A stretch of 64,000 nt of DNA from VRUE01 sp963717375. Lineage in GTDB: Bacteria > Actinomycetota > Thermoleophilia > Solirubrobacterales > 70-9. Made by a program: the position numbers and the translations under genes. Positions 8,036 to 15,684 of this stretch are shown in pieces. The stretch spans positions 1,426,001 to 1,490,000 of the forward strand of contig OY970329.1 in the NCBI GenBank assembly GCA_963717375.1, written 5' to 3'. Positions within the stretch are counted from its first letter, which is position 1; the number at the start of each line of letters is the position of its first letter. The notes beneath the pieces were generated by a model. It did not search any database. It saw only the letters and a program-made list of their open reading frames with translations, and was not told where the DNA came from.

Positions 8036-9010
8036 TCAGGAAAGTTCTGGCAAGCCCTGCTCGGGGGTCGAGGCCTCGGCATGGGTGCGGAGCGGGATGC
8101 GACCGGCGCCGGCGGCAGCATGGCCGGCCTCGACGCCGAGGCGCAGAGCGGTCGCCATCGCCACCGGGTCCTCGGCGCCGAAGATCGAACTGGCCGCCAT
8201 CACCGCGTCGCAGCCCAGCTCCATCGCCAGGGCGGCGTCGGAGGCGGTGCCGATGCCGGCGTCGAGGACGACCGGGACGGCGGCGCGCTCGGCGATGATC
8301 GCGACGTTGTAGGGGTTGCGGATGCCGGCTCCGGAGCCGATCGGCGAGCCCAGCGGCATCACCGCGGCGCAGCCGGCCTCCTCGAGGCGGCGGGCGAGGA
8401 TCGGGTCGTCGTTGGTGTAGGGGAGAACGGTGAAGCCCTCGCCGACCAGGGTCTCGGCGGCGTCGAGCAGCTCGACCGCGTCGGGGAAGAGGGTGCGGTC
8501 GTCGCCGATCACCTCGAGCTTGATCCAGTCCGTCTCGAAAGCCTCGCGGGCGAGCTGAGCGGTGCGAACCGCGTCGCGGGCGGTGTAACAACCGGCCGTG
8601 TTGGGGAGGGCGAAGAGGCCGAGCTTGTCGAGCACGTCGAGGACCGATCCCTTGGCATCGGGGTCGATGCGGCGCAGGGCGACGGTGACGATCTCGGCGC
8701 CCGAGGCCTCCAGCGCCTGCTCCATCTGCTCCAGCGAGCGAAAGCCGCCGGTGCCGGCGATCAGCCGCGAGGTCCAGGCGCGCCCGCCCACCTCCCAGCC
8801 TTCGGCGCCCCCCTGGATCGCCGCCAGGACCTCCACCTTGCTGCCCTCGGCGAGCGCGGTCGAGGCCCACTCGCCACGCGGGGCGACCTCGCCGTCGAGG
8901 GCGACTGCGACGCCGCGGGCCCCGCCGTCGGTGCCGCTCGCGGCGAGCGCGTCGACGAGCGTCGCGCCGTCGGCGAGCTCGAGCGCCTTGCCGTTCAGCT
9001 CGATCCTCAT
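8036..9010 (-). CDS. thiG: ThiS-ThiG fusion: sulfur carrier plus thiazole synthase
   Basis: 324-aa protein joining two thiamine-pathway proteins. Residues 1-68 are a ThiS-like beta-grasp carrier (MRIELNGKALELADG) ending in the characteristic Gly-Gly within AAIQGG; from about residue 77 a complete ThiG begins (TSRLIAGTGGF). ThiG condenses 1-deoxyxylulose 5-phosphate, dehydroglycine and ThiS thiocarboxylate to the thiazole; the Schiff-base lysine is visible in WIKLEVI, and VVLDAGIGTASDAA and MPLGSPIGSG are conserved ThiG stretches. ThiS normally needs a free C-terminal Gly-Gly, so the fusion poses a mechanistic question. The ATG overlaps the thiO stop by 4 bp, so it follows thiO in a riboswitch-controlled operon. 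Confidence 0.93.
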   Translation of the reverse strand: MRIELNGKALELADGATLVDALAASGTDGGARGVAVALDGEVAPRGEWASTALAEGSKVEVLAAIQGGAEGWEVGGRAWTSRLIAGTGGFRSLEQMEQALEASGAEIVTVALRRIDPDAKGSVLDVLDKLGLFALPNTAGCYTARDAVRTAQLAREAFETDWIKLEVIGDDRTLFPDAVELLDAAETLVGEGFTVLPYTNDDPILARRLEEAGCAAVMPLGSPIGSGAGIRNPYNVAIIAERAAVPVVLDAGIGTASDAALAMELGCDAVMAASSIFGAEDPVAMATALRLGVEAGHAAAGAGRIPLRTHAEASTPEQGLPELS

Positions 9011-10158
9011 CCGACCGCCCCCACCCGAAGGGAGAGCCGCTCTGGATCGGCGGCGGCGACCGACTCGGGCAACTCGCCCTGGTCGAGCAGCTCCGCCACC
9101 GCGTCGCCGGTCAGCGGCGCCAGCAAGATGCCGTTGCGGTAGTGGCCGCAGGCGAGGACGAGGCCATCGAGCGCCCCCGGGCCGATCAGCGGCAGGTTGT
9201 CGGGCGTGCCGGGGCGCAGTCCCGCCATCGACTCGACCAGCTCCATCTCAGCGACGTCGGGCAGCAGGCGGTAGGCCTCGCGCAGCAGCTCGTGAACGCC
9301 ACCGGCGGTGACGGCCGAGTCGAAGCCGCGCTCCTCGGTGGTCGCGCCGACGATCATGCGGCCGTCCGGGCGCGGCACCAGATAGACGCGCTCGGAGGCG
9401 ACGATCCGCTCGCACGGCGCCTGGCCGTCCGGTCCACGCAGCTCGAGGATCTGGCCCTTGACCGGCCGCACCGGCGGACGCGCCGCCTCGGGCAACCAGC
9501 TCGCCGTTCCGGACCAGGCGCCGGTGGCGAGGACCACAGCGGCAGCCCCCAGCTCTTCGCCGGACTCAGTGCGAACGCCGACGATTCGCTCGCCGTCGAG
9601 CAAGGCCTCGCTTACCTCGACCCCGCCACGCACCTCGACCCCGGCGGCTGCGAGGACCGCGAGTAGCGCCGCGCTCATCTGGCGGGGATCGACCACCGCC
9701 TCCTCGGGCGCGTGGACGCCGCCGTTGAACGAAGGGGTCAGACCCGGCTCCAGCTCGCGGCAGCGGCGCGGCGGCAACCACTCGGCGCCAAGGCCGAGGG
9801 CGCGCTGTAGGTCGTGCACGCGGCGCAGCTCCGCCGCCTCGTCGCGATCGAGGGCGATGTGGAGGGCGCCGCTCTGGACGTAGCCGGTGCCGAGCTCGCT
9901 CGCCGCCTCCAACTCGGCGACGAAGCCAGGGTACATCTCGCCCGCATCGAGGGTCATCCGCAACAGGTCGGGCTCGCCGAAGGCGAGCTCGCCGATCGGC
10001 GCCAGCATCCCGGCGGCGACGCGGGTCGCGCCTGCCGGCGGATGAGCGCGATCGACGACCAGGACGCGGGCGCCGCGCTGGGAGGCACGCCAGGCGCAGC
10101 AGAGCCCGATCGCCCCCGCCCCGACAACCACCGCGTCATAGCTACGTCTGTCGCTCAA
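9007..10158 (-). CDS. thiO: Glycine oxidase ThiO
   Basis: FAD-dependent amine oxidase that makes dehydroglycine for thiazole synthesis. Seen: the N-terminal dinucleotide fold VVVGAGAIGLCCAWRAS, then AGMLAPIGE typical of ThiO, and the C-terminal GHYRNGILLAP FAD-binding region. An in-frame ATG at 10176 lies inside the TPP riboswitch (its AATGCCGG motif) and is not a plausible start. The TTG at 10158 has GGAGG at 10164-10168, correctly spaced, and gives a 383-aa protein of normal length. First gene of the thiO-thiSG operon, under TPP riboswitch control. Confidence 0.92.
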   Translation of the reverse strand: MSDRRSYDAVVVGAGAIGLCCAWRASQRGARVLVVDRAHPPAGATRVAAGMLAPIGELAFGEPDLLRMTLDAGEMYPGFVAELEAASELGTGYVQSGALHIALDRDEAAELRRVHDLQRALGLGAEWLPPRRCRELEPGLTPSFNGGVHAPEEAVVDPRQMSAALLAVLAAAGVEVRGGVEVSEALLDGERIVGVRTESGEELGAAAVVLATGAWSGTASWLPEAARPPVRPVKGQILELRGPDGQAPCERIVASERVYLVPRPDGRMIVGATTEERGFDSAVTAGGVHELLREAYRLLPDVAEMELVESMAGLRPGTPDNLPLIGPGALDGLVLACGHYRNGILLAPLTGDAVAELLDQGELPESVAAADPERLSLRVGAVG

Positions 10159-10163
10159 ATTTG

Positions 10164-10250
10164 CCTCCGCCGGCATTACCCGGATCAGGTCCAGACGGTC
10201 GGTGGCCTCGTTGCCACCCTCTCAGCCTCTTTGGCTCCCGTACCCCACCG
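10164..10250 (-). promoter_or_regulatory. TPP riboswitch (THI element) upstream of thiO
   Basis: On the minus strand the sequence has the hallmarks of the thiamine pyrophosphate aptamer in the right order: GGGGTACGGGAGCC, GGCTGAGAGGG, a variable P3a-like hairpin (GGTGGC...GCCACC), ACCTGATCCGGGTAATGCC and GGCGGAGG. The last bases coincide with the Shine-Dalgarno sequence of thiO, which fits control of translation initiation by occlusion of the ribosome site. Ligand specificity is known for this class; the mechanism is inferred from the overlap. Confidence 0.95.
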
Positions 10251-10274
10251 ATGCTACAGAGCGATACTTGGGGG

Positions 10275-10961
10275 GTGAGCCTCGCTACGCCCGATGCCAA
10301 GGGACCGCTGCGCCGCGAGCGGCTGCGCACCGCGCGCCTCTACTTCTGCTGCGATGCGCGCCCCAACGGCGAAGACCCCGAGCCGCTGCTGCGGGCGGCG
10401 CTGAACGGCGGCGTCGACATCGTCCAGCTGCGCGAGAAGTTGCTGTCGCGGCGCGAGATCGAACGAGCCGCCCTCACCTTCCGCCGCGTCTGCGACACCT
10501 ACAGCGCCCTCTTCATCGTCAACGACGATCCCGACCTGGCCCGGGCCTGCGATGCGGACGGCGTCCACGTCGGGCAGGAGGACATGGCGGCCGCCGCGGT
10601 TCGTGAAGCGGTCGGGCCCGACGCGATCGTCGGCCTCTCGACCCACTCCGAGGAGCAGATCGCGGCGGCGGCAGACCAACCCGTGGACTACATGAGCGTC
10701 GGGCCGATCTGGGCGACGCCGACGAAGCAGGGGCGGCCCGCCGTCGGGATCGAGCTGATCGCCCACGCGGCTGACCACGCCCCCCACCCCTTCTTCGCGA
10801 TCGGCGGCATCGACGCGCCCAACGCGGCGCAGGTCGTGGAGGCGGGAGCGCGGCGGCTCTGCGTCGTGAGGGCGATCCGCGACGCGGACAATCCCGCCGC
10901 GGCCGCCGAAGAGCTGCGCAGCGCTTTCGCCGAGGCCGGAGACGTGGCGCCGGGTGGCTGA
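10275..10961 (+). CDS. thiE: Thiamine-phosphate synthase
   Basis: Joins HMP-pyrophosphate to thiazole phosphate. TIM-barrel signature stretches are visible: VDIVQLREK, FIVNDDPDLA, DGVHVGQED, YMSVGPIWATPTK and FAIGGID. About 228 aa from the GTG at 10275; an in-frame ATG at 10251 is possible, but neither has a clear ribosome site, so the start is uncertain and could be nearly leaderless. Divergent from the riboswitch-controlled thiO-thiSG operon; no TPP aptamer is seen on its own strand. The stop overlaps the next gene by 8 bp. Confidence 0.93.
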   Translation: MSLATPDAKGPLRRERLRTARLYFCCDARPNGEDPEPLLRAALNGGVDIVQLREKLLSRREIERAALTFRRVCDTYSALFIVNDDPDLARACDADGVHVGQEDMAAAAVREAVGPDAIVGLSTHSEEQIAAAADQPVDYMSVGPIWATPTKQGRPAVGIELIAHAADHAPHPFFAIGGIDAPNAAQVVEAGARRLCVVRAIRDADNPAAAAEELRSAFAEAGDVAPGG

Positions 10962-11463
10962 TCAACCACGCAAGCGCAAGGAGCGTGGGGCCGCTCCCTC
11001 CCCCACCCCGCGCGAGCGGATGGAGCGCGGCTACGCCAAAGCCGAGGAGCGAAACCAGGAAGCCCGTGAGGCGCTGGAGCCATTGGCCGATGGAGAGCGG
11101 CCGCTGGTGGTAACGGTCGGGGCCGTGGTCGCGGCGCTGATCGCCGCCTCGATCGTGATCGGCTACCTGGCCGGCACTCAGGTCAACGGCCAGAAACCTC
11201 ACTTCGTCCAGGTGCTGGCGCCCGCCCTGCTGATGGGGATCATGGCCTGGGGCATGTGGCGCGCCCGCTACTGGGCCGTGCTCGGCTTCCAGCTGATCCT
11301 CGTCTTCCTCATCTTCAGCGCCGTCTACGGACTGGCCCTGCAAGCGGCGACGGTGGCCCAGGTGCTGGCGACCCTCGCCCTGCTGGCCGTCGCCGGCGGC
11401 TTCTTCTACTTCATGGTCAAGGCGATGGCGCGGATCCAAATGCCCACTCGAAACCCCGATTAG
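10954..11463 (+). CDS. Hypothetical small integral membrane protein
   Basis: 169 aa from a GTG that overlaps the thiE stop. The first ~45 residues are charged and Arg/Glu-rich (predicted cytosolic helix). They are followed by four hydrophobic spans: VVTVGAVVAALIAASIVIGYL, a second around ALLMGIMAWGMW, a third around LGFQLILVFLIFSAVYGLAL and a last around TLALLAVAGGFFYFMV. No family is recognised. Coupling to thiE may reflect gene packing rather than function. Confidence 0.7.
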   Translation: MADQPRKRKERGAAPSPTPRERMERGYAKAEERNQEAREALEPLADGERPLVVTVGAVVAALIAASIVIGYLAGTQVNGQKPHFVQVLAPALLMGIMAWGMWRARYWAVLGFQLILVFLIFSAVYGLALQAATVAQVLATLALLAVAGGFFYFMVKAMARIQMPTRNPD

Positions 11464-11499
11464 ACGGCGGGCGATTCCGGTTCTATAGGCTCAAGCTTC

Positions 11500-12867
11500 G
11501 TGGCTGATTCTTACGATGTGATCGTCATTGGTGGGGGCCCGGGCGGCTACGTGGCCGCGATCCGCGCCGCCCAGTTGGGCAAGAAGACCGCGGTCGTCGA
11601 GCGCGACAAGCCGGGCGGGCGCTGCCTCAACTACGCCTGCATCCCGGCCAAGACGGTCCTGCGCACGGCCGAGATCTACCACCAGGCCAGTGACAGCGCC
11701 GAGCTCGGCGTCGTCGCCAAGGACGTCTCGATCGACTGGGACGCCCTGGGCAAGCGTCGGGCCGACGTCTCCGAGTCGCTCTCCAGCGGAGTCAAGATGC
11801 TCTGGGACAAGAACAAGATCGCGCTGATCGAGGGTGAGGGCACGCTCACCCCCGAGGGCAACGTCAAGGTCGGCGATGAGGTCTACGAGGCCGGCACCGT
11901 GGTCCTGGCAACCGGCTCGGCGGCGCTGCCGATCCCCGGGGTCGAGTTCGGCGGGCGCGTCGTCGACACCTGGGGCGCCTGGTCGCTGCCCGAGCAGCCG
12001 AAGAAGATCGCGGTCGTCGGTGCCGGCGCCTCCGGTTGCGAGATCGCCTCCGCCTACGGGCGCTTCGGCACCGAGGTGCTGCTGATCGAGATGCTCGACC
12101 AGATCCTCCCGGCCGAGGACAAGGACATGGCACGGGTGGTCGAGCGCGCCTTCAAGAAGCAGAACATCACGATCTCCACCGGCGCCCCGGTCGAGAACGT
12201 CGAGGCCGGCGAGGGGTCCGTCAAGTTCACCTACGGCGACAACAGCGCCGAGGTCGACTACCTCTGCATCGCCGGCGGCCGCTCCGCCGACGTCGAGGGG
12301 CTGGGCCTGGCCGAGGCCGGGGTCGAGCTGGCCGAGAACGGCAAGGTCAAAGTCGACGAGTACAACCGCACTTCGAATCCCAAGGTCTACGCGATCGGCG
12401 ACCTGGTCAATGCGAAGGCCTTGGCGCACAAGGCTTCGGAGGAGGGCGTCGTCGCGGTCGAGCACGCCGCCGGCGAGCCAACCCACCCGGTCGACCAGAA
12501 CCTCGTCGCCGGAGCGACCTTCTGCCACCCGCAGGTGGCCAGCGTCGGCCTCACCGAGGCGGCCGCGAAGGAGGCAGGGCTCGAGATCAAGGTCGGCAAG
12601 CAGAAGCTCGGCGGCGTCGGCGGTGCCACCGTCTACGACGACAAAGACGGCCTGGTCAAGCTCGTCGTCGACTCCAAGTACGGCGAGATCCTCGGCGCCC
12701 ACATCGTCGGCAACCGCGCCTGCGACATGATCGCCGAGCTGGTCGCGACGATGGCGCTCGAGGGCGGCTACCAAGAGCTGGCCCGGATCGTCCACCCCCA
12801 CCCGACGATCTCCGAGGCGATTCTCGACGCCGCCCGGGCAGTCGACGGCTGGGCGATCCACGCTTGA
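11500..12867 (+). CDS. lpdA: Dihydrolipoyl dehydrogenase (E3)
   Basis: FAD flavoprotein that reoxidises dihydrolipoyl groups of 2-oxoacid dehydrogenase complexes. N-terminal FAD fold IGGGPGGYVAAIRAAQ; redox disulfide CLNYAC (Cys42-Cys47 with four residues between, correct for lipoamide dehydrogenases although the flanking residues differ from the common CLNVGC); NAD fold VVGAGASGCEIASAYGRFG; C-terminal HPHPTISEA with the His-Glu pair. 455 aa, GTG start. It precedes pdhABC with one small gene between, so it is the likely E3 of that complex. The 456-aa antisense frame is a shadow. Confidence 0.95.
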   Translation: MADSYDVIVIGGGPGGYVAAIRAAQLGKKTAVVERDKPGGRCLNYACIPAKTVLRTAEIYHQASDSAELGVVAKDVSIDWDALGKRRADVSESLSSGVKMLWDKNKIALIEGEGTLTPEGNVKVGDEVYEAGTVVLATGSAALPIPGVEFGGRVVDTWGAWSLPEQPKKIAVVGAGASGCEIASAYGRFGTEVLLIEMLDQILPAEDKDMARVVERAFKKQNITISTGAPVENVEAGEGSVKFTYGDNSAEVDYLCIAGGRSADVEGLGLAEAGVELAENGKVKVDEYNRTSNPKVYAIGDLVNAKALAHKASEEGVVAVEHAAGEPTHPVDQNLVAGATFCHPQVASVGLTEAAAKEAGLEIKVGKQKLGGVGGATVYDDKDGLVKLVVDSKYGEILGAHIVGNRACDMIAELVATMALEGGYQELARIVHPHPTISEAILDAARAVDGWAIHA

Positions 12868-12912
12868 CGTACCTCACTTAGTCGCGGGCGCACCCCGGCA
12901 TAGAGTCGTGGC

Positions 12913-13497
12913 GTGGCTGACGCGACTTTCTACTTCGACCTCGGCTCGCCCTACGCGTACCTGACCGCTGAGCGGATCAGCGGGCTCTTCACCGAAGCGG
13001 GCCTAGAGCAGCCGGAGTGGCAGCCGGTCTTGCTCGGCGGCCTGTTCAGGACCTTCGACCGGGACTCGTGGTCGAAAGGGCCCGGGCGGGACGAAGGGAT
13101 CGCCGAGATCGAGCACCGTGCCGCCGCTTACGGCCTGCCGCCGCTGGCGTGGCCCGAGCCTTGGCCCGGCAACGGGCTCTTCGCGATGCGCGCCGCGACC
13201 TTCGCCAAGCAGACCGGGCGCACCGTCTCCTTCGCCCTCGCCGCCTTCCGCCAGGCCTTCGCCGCCGGGCGCGACCTCTCCGAGCCCGACAACGTGCTGA
13301 TCGCCGCCGCTGCCTGCGAGTTGCACCCCAAAGCCCTGCTCAAGGCGGTCGAGACAGAAATCGTCAAGAACGCCCTGCGTGAGGCGACGGATTCGGCCGC
13401 CGAGCTGGGCGTGTTCGGCGTCCCGTCGCTGGTCGTGGACGGCGAGGTCTTCTGGGGTGACGACAAGCTTGAGGAGGCGGTCGCCGCCGCTAGCTAA
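12913..13497 (+). CDS. DsbA-family / 2-hydroxychromene-2-carboxylate isomerase-like protein
   Basis: 194-aa thioredoxin-fold protein. The N-terminal FYFDLGSPYAYL carries the serine (residue 12) that replaces the CxxC of DsbA and is used in glutathione-dependent HCCA isomerases; the cis-proline region near the C-terminus is FGVPSLVVDGEVFWGDD. The central helical insertion (residues ~60-160) fits the family. GTG start. It lies between lpdA and pdhA and ends 10 bp before pdhA, so it is probably co-transcribed; a link to the dehydrogenase complex is only contextual. No signal peptide, hence cytosolic. Confidence 0.85.
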   Translation: MADATFYFDLGSPYAYLTAERISGLFTEAGLEQPEWQPVLLGGLFRTFDRDSWSKGPGRDEGIAEIEHRAAAYGLPPLAWPEPWPGNGLFAMRAATFAKQTGRTVSFALAAFRQAFAAGRDLSEPDNVLIAAAACELHPKALLKAVETEIVKNALREATDSAAELGVFGVPSLVVDGEVFWGDDKLEEAVAAAS

Positions 13498-13507
13498 GGT
13501 GGCCTCG

Positions 13508-14695
13508 ATGGCAGATTTGCCCGACGCCACAACTTCCTACGAGCTGCTCGCGCGGATGGCGCTGATCCGACGCTTCGAGGAGGAGGCCGGGCGTCAGTAC
13601 CAGCGGGCCAAGGCGGGCGGTTTCCTCCACCTCGCGATCGGCGAGGAGGCGACGATCGTCGGCACCGCCTCGGTGATGCACGAGGAGGACTACCTGATCG
13701 GTACCTACCGCACCCACGGCCACGCGATCGCCCGCGGCACCGAGCCCAAGCGAGTGATGGCGGAGCTCTTCGGCCGCGTTGACGGGACCAGCGGCGGCCG
13801 CGGCGGATCGATGCACATCTTCGACGCCGAGCACCGCTTCATGGGCGGCTACGGGATCGTCGGCGGCAACCTGCCGATCGCGGCCGGGCTGGCGCTCTCC
13901 TCCGACTTCAAGGGCGAAGACGCGGTCACCGTCTGCATGTTCGGCGACGGCGCCTCCAATGCCGGCAACTTCGGCGAGACGATGAACCTGGCGGCGCTCT
14001 GGAGCCTGCCGATCCTCTTCCTGGTCGAGAACAACCTCTACGGGATGGGCACCTCGGTCGAGCGCCACTCGGCCCAGACCGACCTCTCGAAGAAGGCGGA
14101 GGGCTACGGCATCCCCGGCCAGCGGATCGACGGCATGGACGTGATGGCGGTGCGCGAGGCGGTCGCCGAGGGGATCCGGCTCGCCCGCGAGGAGCGCAAG
14201 CCAACCCTGCTCGAGGCCTTCACCTACCGCTTTCGCGGCCACTCCGCCGCCGACCCCGAGGTCTACCGCGAGCGCGAGGAGGTCGAGGAGTGGCGCGAGA
14301 AGGACCCAATCGAGAGCTTCGCGCGGCGCTGCGTCGAGGCCGGCGTGCTGGGCGAGCGCGAGGTGCAGGAGGTGCGCGACAAGGCCGAGGCGACGGTCCT
14401 GGAAGCGGTCGAGTTCGCCGAGACCTCGCCCGAGCCGGCGCTCGACACGCTCTATGAAAACCTCTACGCGGTGACCGACAGCGAGGCCTGGTACGCCGTC
14501 GACGAGCGCAGCCCCGAGCCGCACCGCGGCGAGCGCGAGGAGAACATGCCCGCTGCGGCGCGCGAGTTGGCCGAAGCCGGCGCCGCCTACGCCGGGCAGC
14601 AGGACGGGCCGCGCCCCAACCCGGCCGAGAGCGGTGACGCCCAGGAGGGAACGGAGCCCGAGGTCGCGGCTGAGCGCGAGGAGGCTGGGGACTGA
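13508..14695 (+). CDS. pdhA: Pyruvate (2-oxoacid) dehydrogenase E1 alpha subunit
   Basis: Thiamine-diphosphate-dependent decarboxylase subunit of the E1 heterotetramer. The TPP-binding motif runs from GDGASNAG to LVENN; the active-site region RTHGHAIARG and substrate loop YRFRGHSAADPEVYR are conserved. The ATG at 13508 (395 aa) is preceded by AAGGTGG; the upstream open frame overlaps the previous gene and is not used. The C-terminal ~60 residues are an acidic, Ala/Glu-rich tail beyond the usual family end. Its TGA overlaps the pdhB ATG by one base. Confidence 0.93.
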   Translation: MADLPDATTSYELLARMALIRRFEEEAGRQYQRAKAGGFLHLAIGEEATIVGTASVMHEEDYLIGTYRTHGHAIARGTEPKRVMAELFGRVDGTSGGRGGSMHIFDAEHRFMGGYGIVGGNLPIAAGLALSSDFKGEDAVTVCMFGDGASNAGNFGETMNLAALWSLPILFLVENNLYGMGTSVERHSAQTDLSKKAEGYGIPGQRIDGMDVMAVREAVAEGIRLAREERKPTLLEAFTYRFRGHSAADPEVYREREEVEEWREKDPIESFARRCVEAGVLGEREVQEVRDKAEATVLEAVEFAETSPEPALDTLYENLYAVTDSEAWYAVDERSPEPHRGEREENMPAAARELAEAGAAYAGQQDGPRPNPAESGDAQEGTEPEVAAEREEAGD

Positions 14696-15684
14696 TGGCG
14701 GAGCTGCGGATGCGAGAGGCGCTGCGCGACGCGATGGCGGAGGAGATGCGCCGCGACGAGGCGGTCCTCGTGATGGGCGAGGACGTCGGCGTCTTCCAGG
14801 GGGCGTTCAAGGTGACCGAAGGCCTGCTCGACGAGTTCGGCGAGCGCCGCGTGCGCGACACGCCGATCTCCGAGAACACGATCGTCGGCGCCGGGGTCGG
14901 CGCGGCGATGGGCGGGCTGCGGCCGATCGTCGAGCTGATGACGGTCAACTTCGCGCTGCTGGCACTGGACCAGATCGTCAACCACGCCGCCGCGATCCCT
15001 TACATGTTCAACGGCCAGGCCAAGGTGCCGATCGTGATCCGGATGCCGGGCGGCGGCGGCCACCAGCTCGGCCCCACCCACTCGCACAGCTTCGAGGCGC
15101 TCTTCCTGCAGGTGCCGGGACTGCTGGTCGCCTGTCCCTCGACCCCCGCCGACGGCAAGGCGCTGCTGAAGGCGGCGATCCGCGACGACAACCCGGTCGT
15201 CTTCATCGAGCACGAGTACCTCTACGGGCGCCGCGGCGAGGTCTCCGATGACGGCGACGAGGTCCTGCGCTTCGGCGAGGCGGCGGTGCGCCGCGAGGGC
15301 TCCGACGTGACGATCATCGGCCTGCTCAAGATGGCCCACGTGGCCGAGGACGCGGCGCGGGTGCTCGCCCACGAGCACAAGGTCGAGGCCGAGGTGATCG
15401 ACCCCCGCACCCTGCGCCCACTCGACCTCGACACGATCCTCGAGTCGGTGCGCAAGACCAACCGGGCGGTGATCGTCGAGGAGGGCTGGCCGCACGGCGG
15501 CGTCGGCGCCAACCTGGCGACGCTGATCACCGAGCAGGCCTTCGACTACCTCGACGCGCCGGTGCAGCGGGTGACCGGCGCCGACGTGCCAATGCCTTAC
15601 TCACGGCGGTTGGAGCAGGCTGCGATTCCGCATGAGGAGCACGTCGTGAAGGCAGCGCTGGCCGCCCTGGAGGGTTCGATCTGA
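14695..15684 (+). CDS. pdhB: Pyruvate (2-oxoacid) dehydrogenase E1 beta subunit
   Basis: 329-aa transketolase-like beta subunit, normal length. Seen: REALRDAMAEEMRRDEAV, MGEDVGVFQGAF, DTPISENTIVGAGVGAAM, the phenylalanine/histidine-rich GPTHSHSFEALF and the C-terminal VIDPRTLRPLDLDTI, all typical. It forms the cofactor pocket together with E1 alpha. One-base TGATG overlaps on both sides tie pdhA, pdhB and pdhC into one translation unit. Substrate could be pyruvate or a branched-chain 2-oxoacid; gene order alone does not decide. Confidence 0.93.
   Translation: MAELRMREALRDAMAEEMRRDEAVLVMGEDVGVFQGAFKVTEGLLDEFGERRVRDTPISENTIVGAGVGAAMGGLRPIVELMTVNFALLALDQIVNHAAAIPYMFNGQAKVPIVIRMPGGGGHQLGPTHSHSFEALFLQVPGLLVACPSTPADGKALLKAAIRDDNPVVFIEHEYLYGRRGEVSDDGDEVLRFGEAAVRREGSDVTIIGLLKMAHVAEDAARVLAHEHKVEAEVIDPRTLRPLDLDTILESVRKTNRAVIVEEGWPHGGVGANLATLITEQAFDYLDAPVQRVTGADVPMPYSRRLEQAAIPHEEHVVKAALAALEGSI

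Noticed and set aside
11491..12861. 456-aa open frame antisense to lpdA
   Set aside because: Exact shadow of a well-conserved gene; composition is low-complexity Asp/Leu/Val/Gly without domains.
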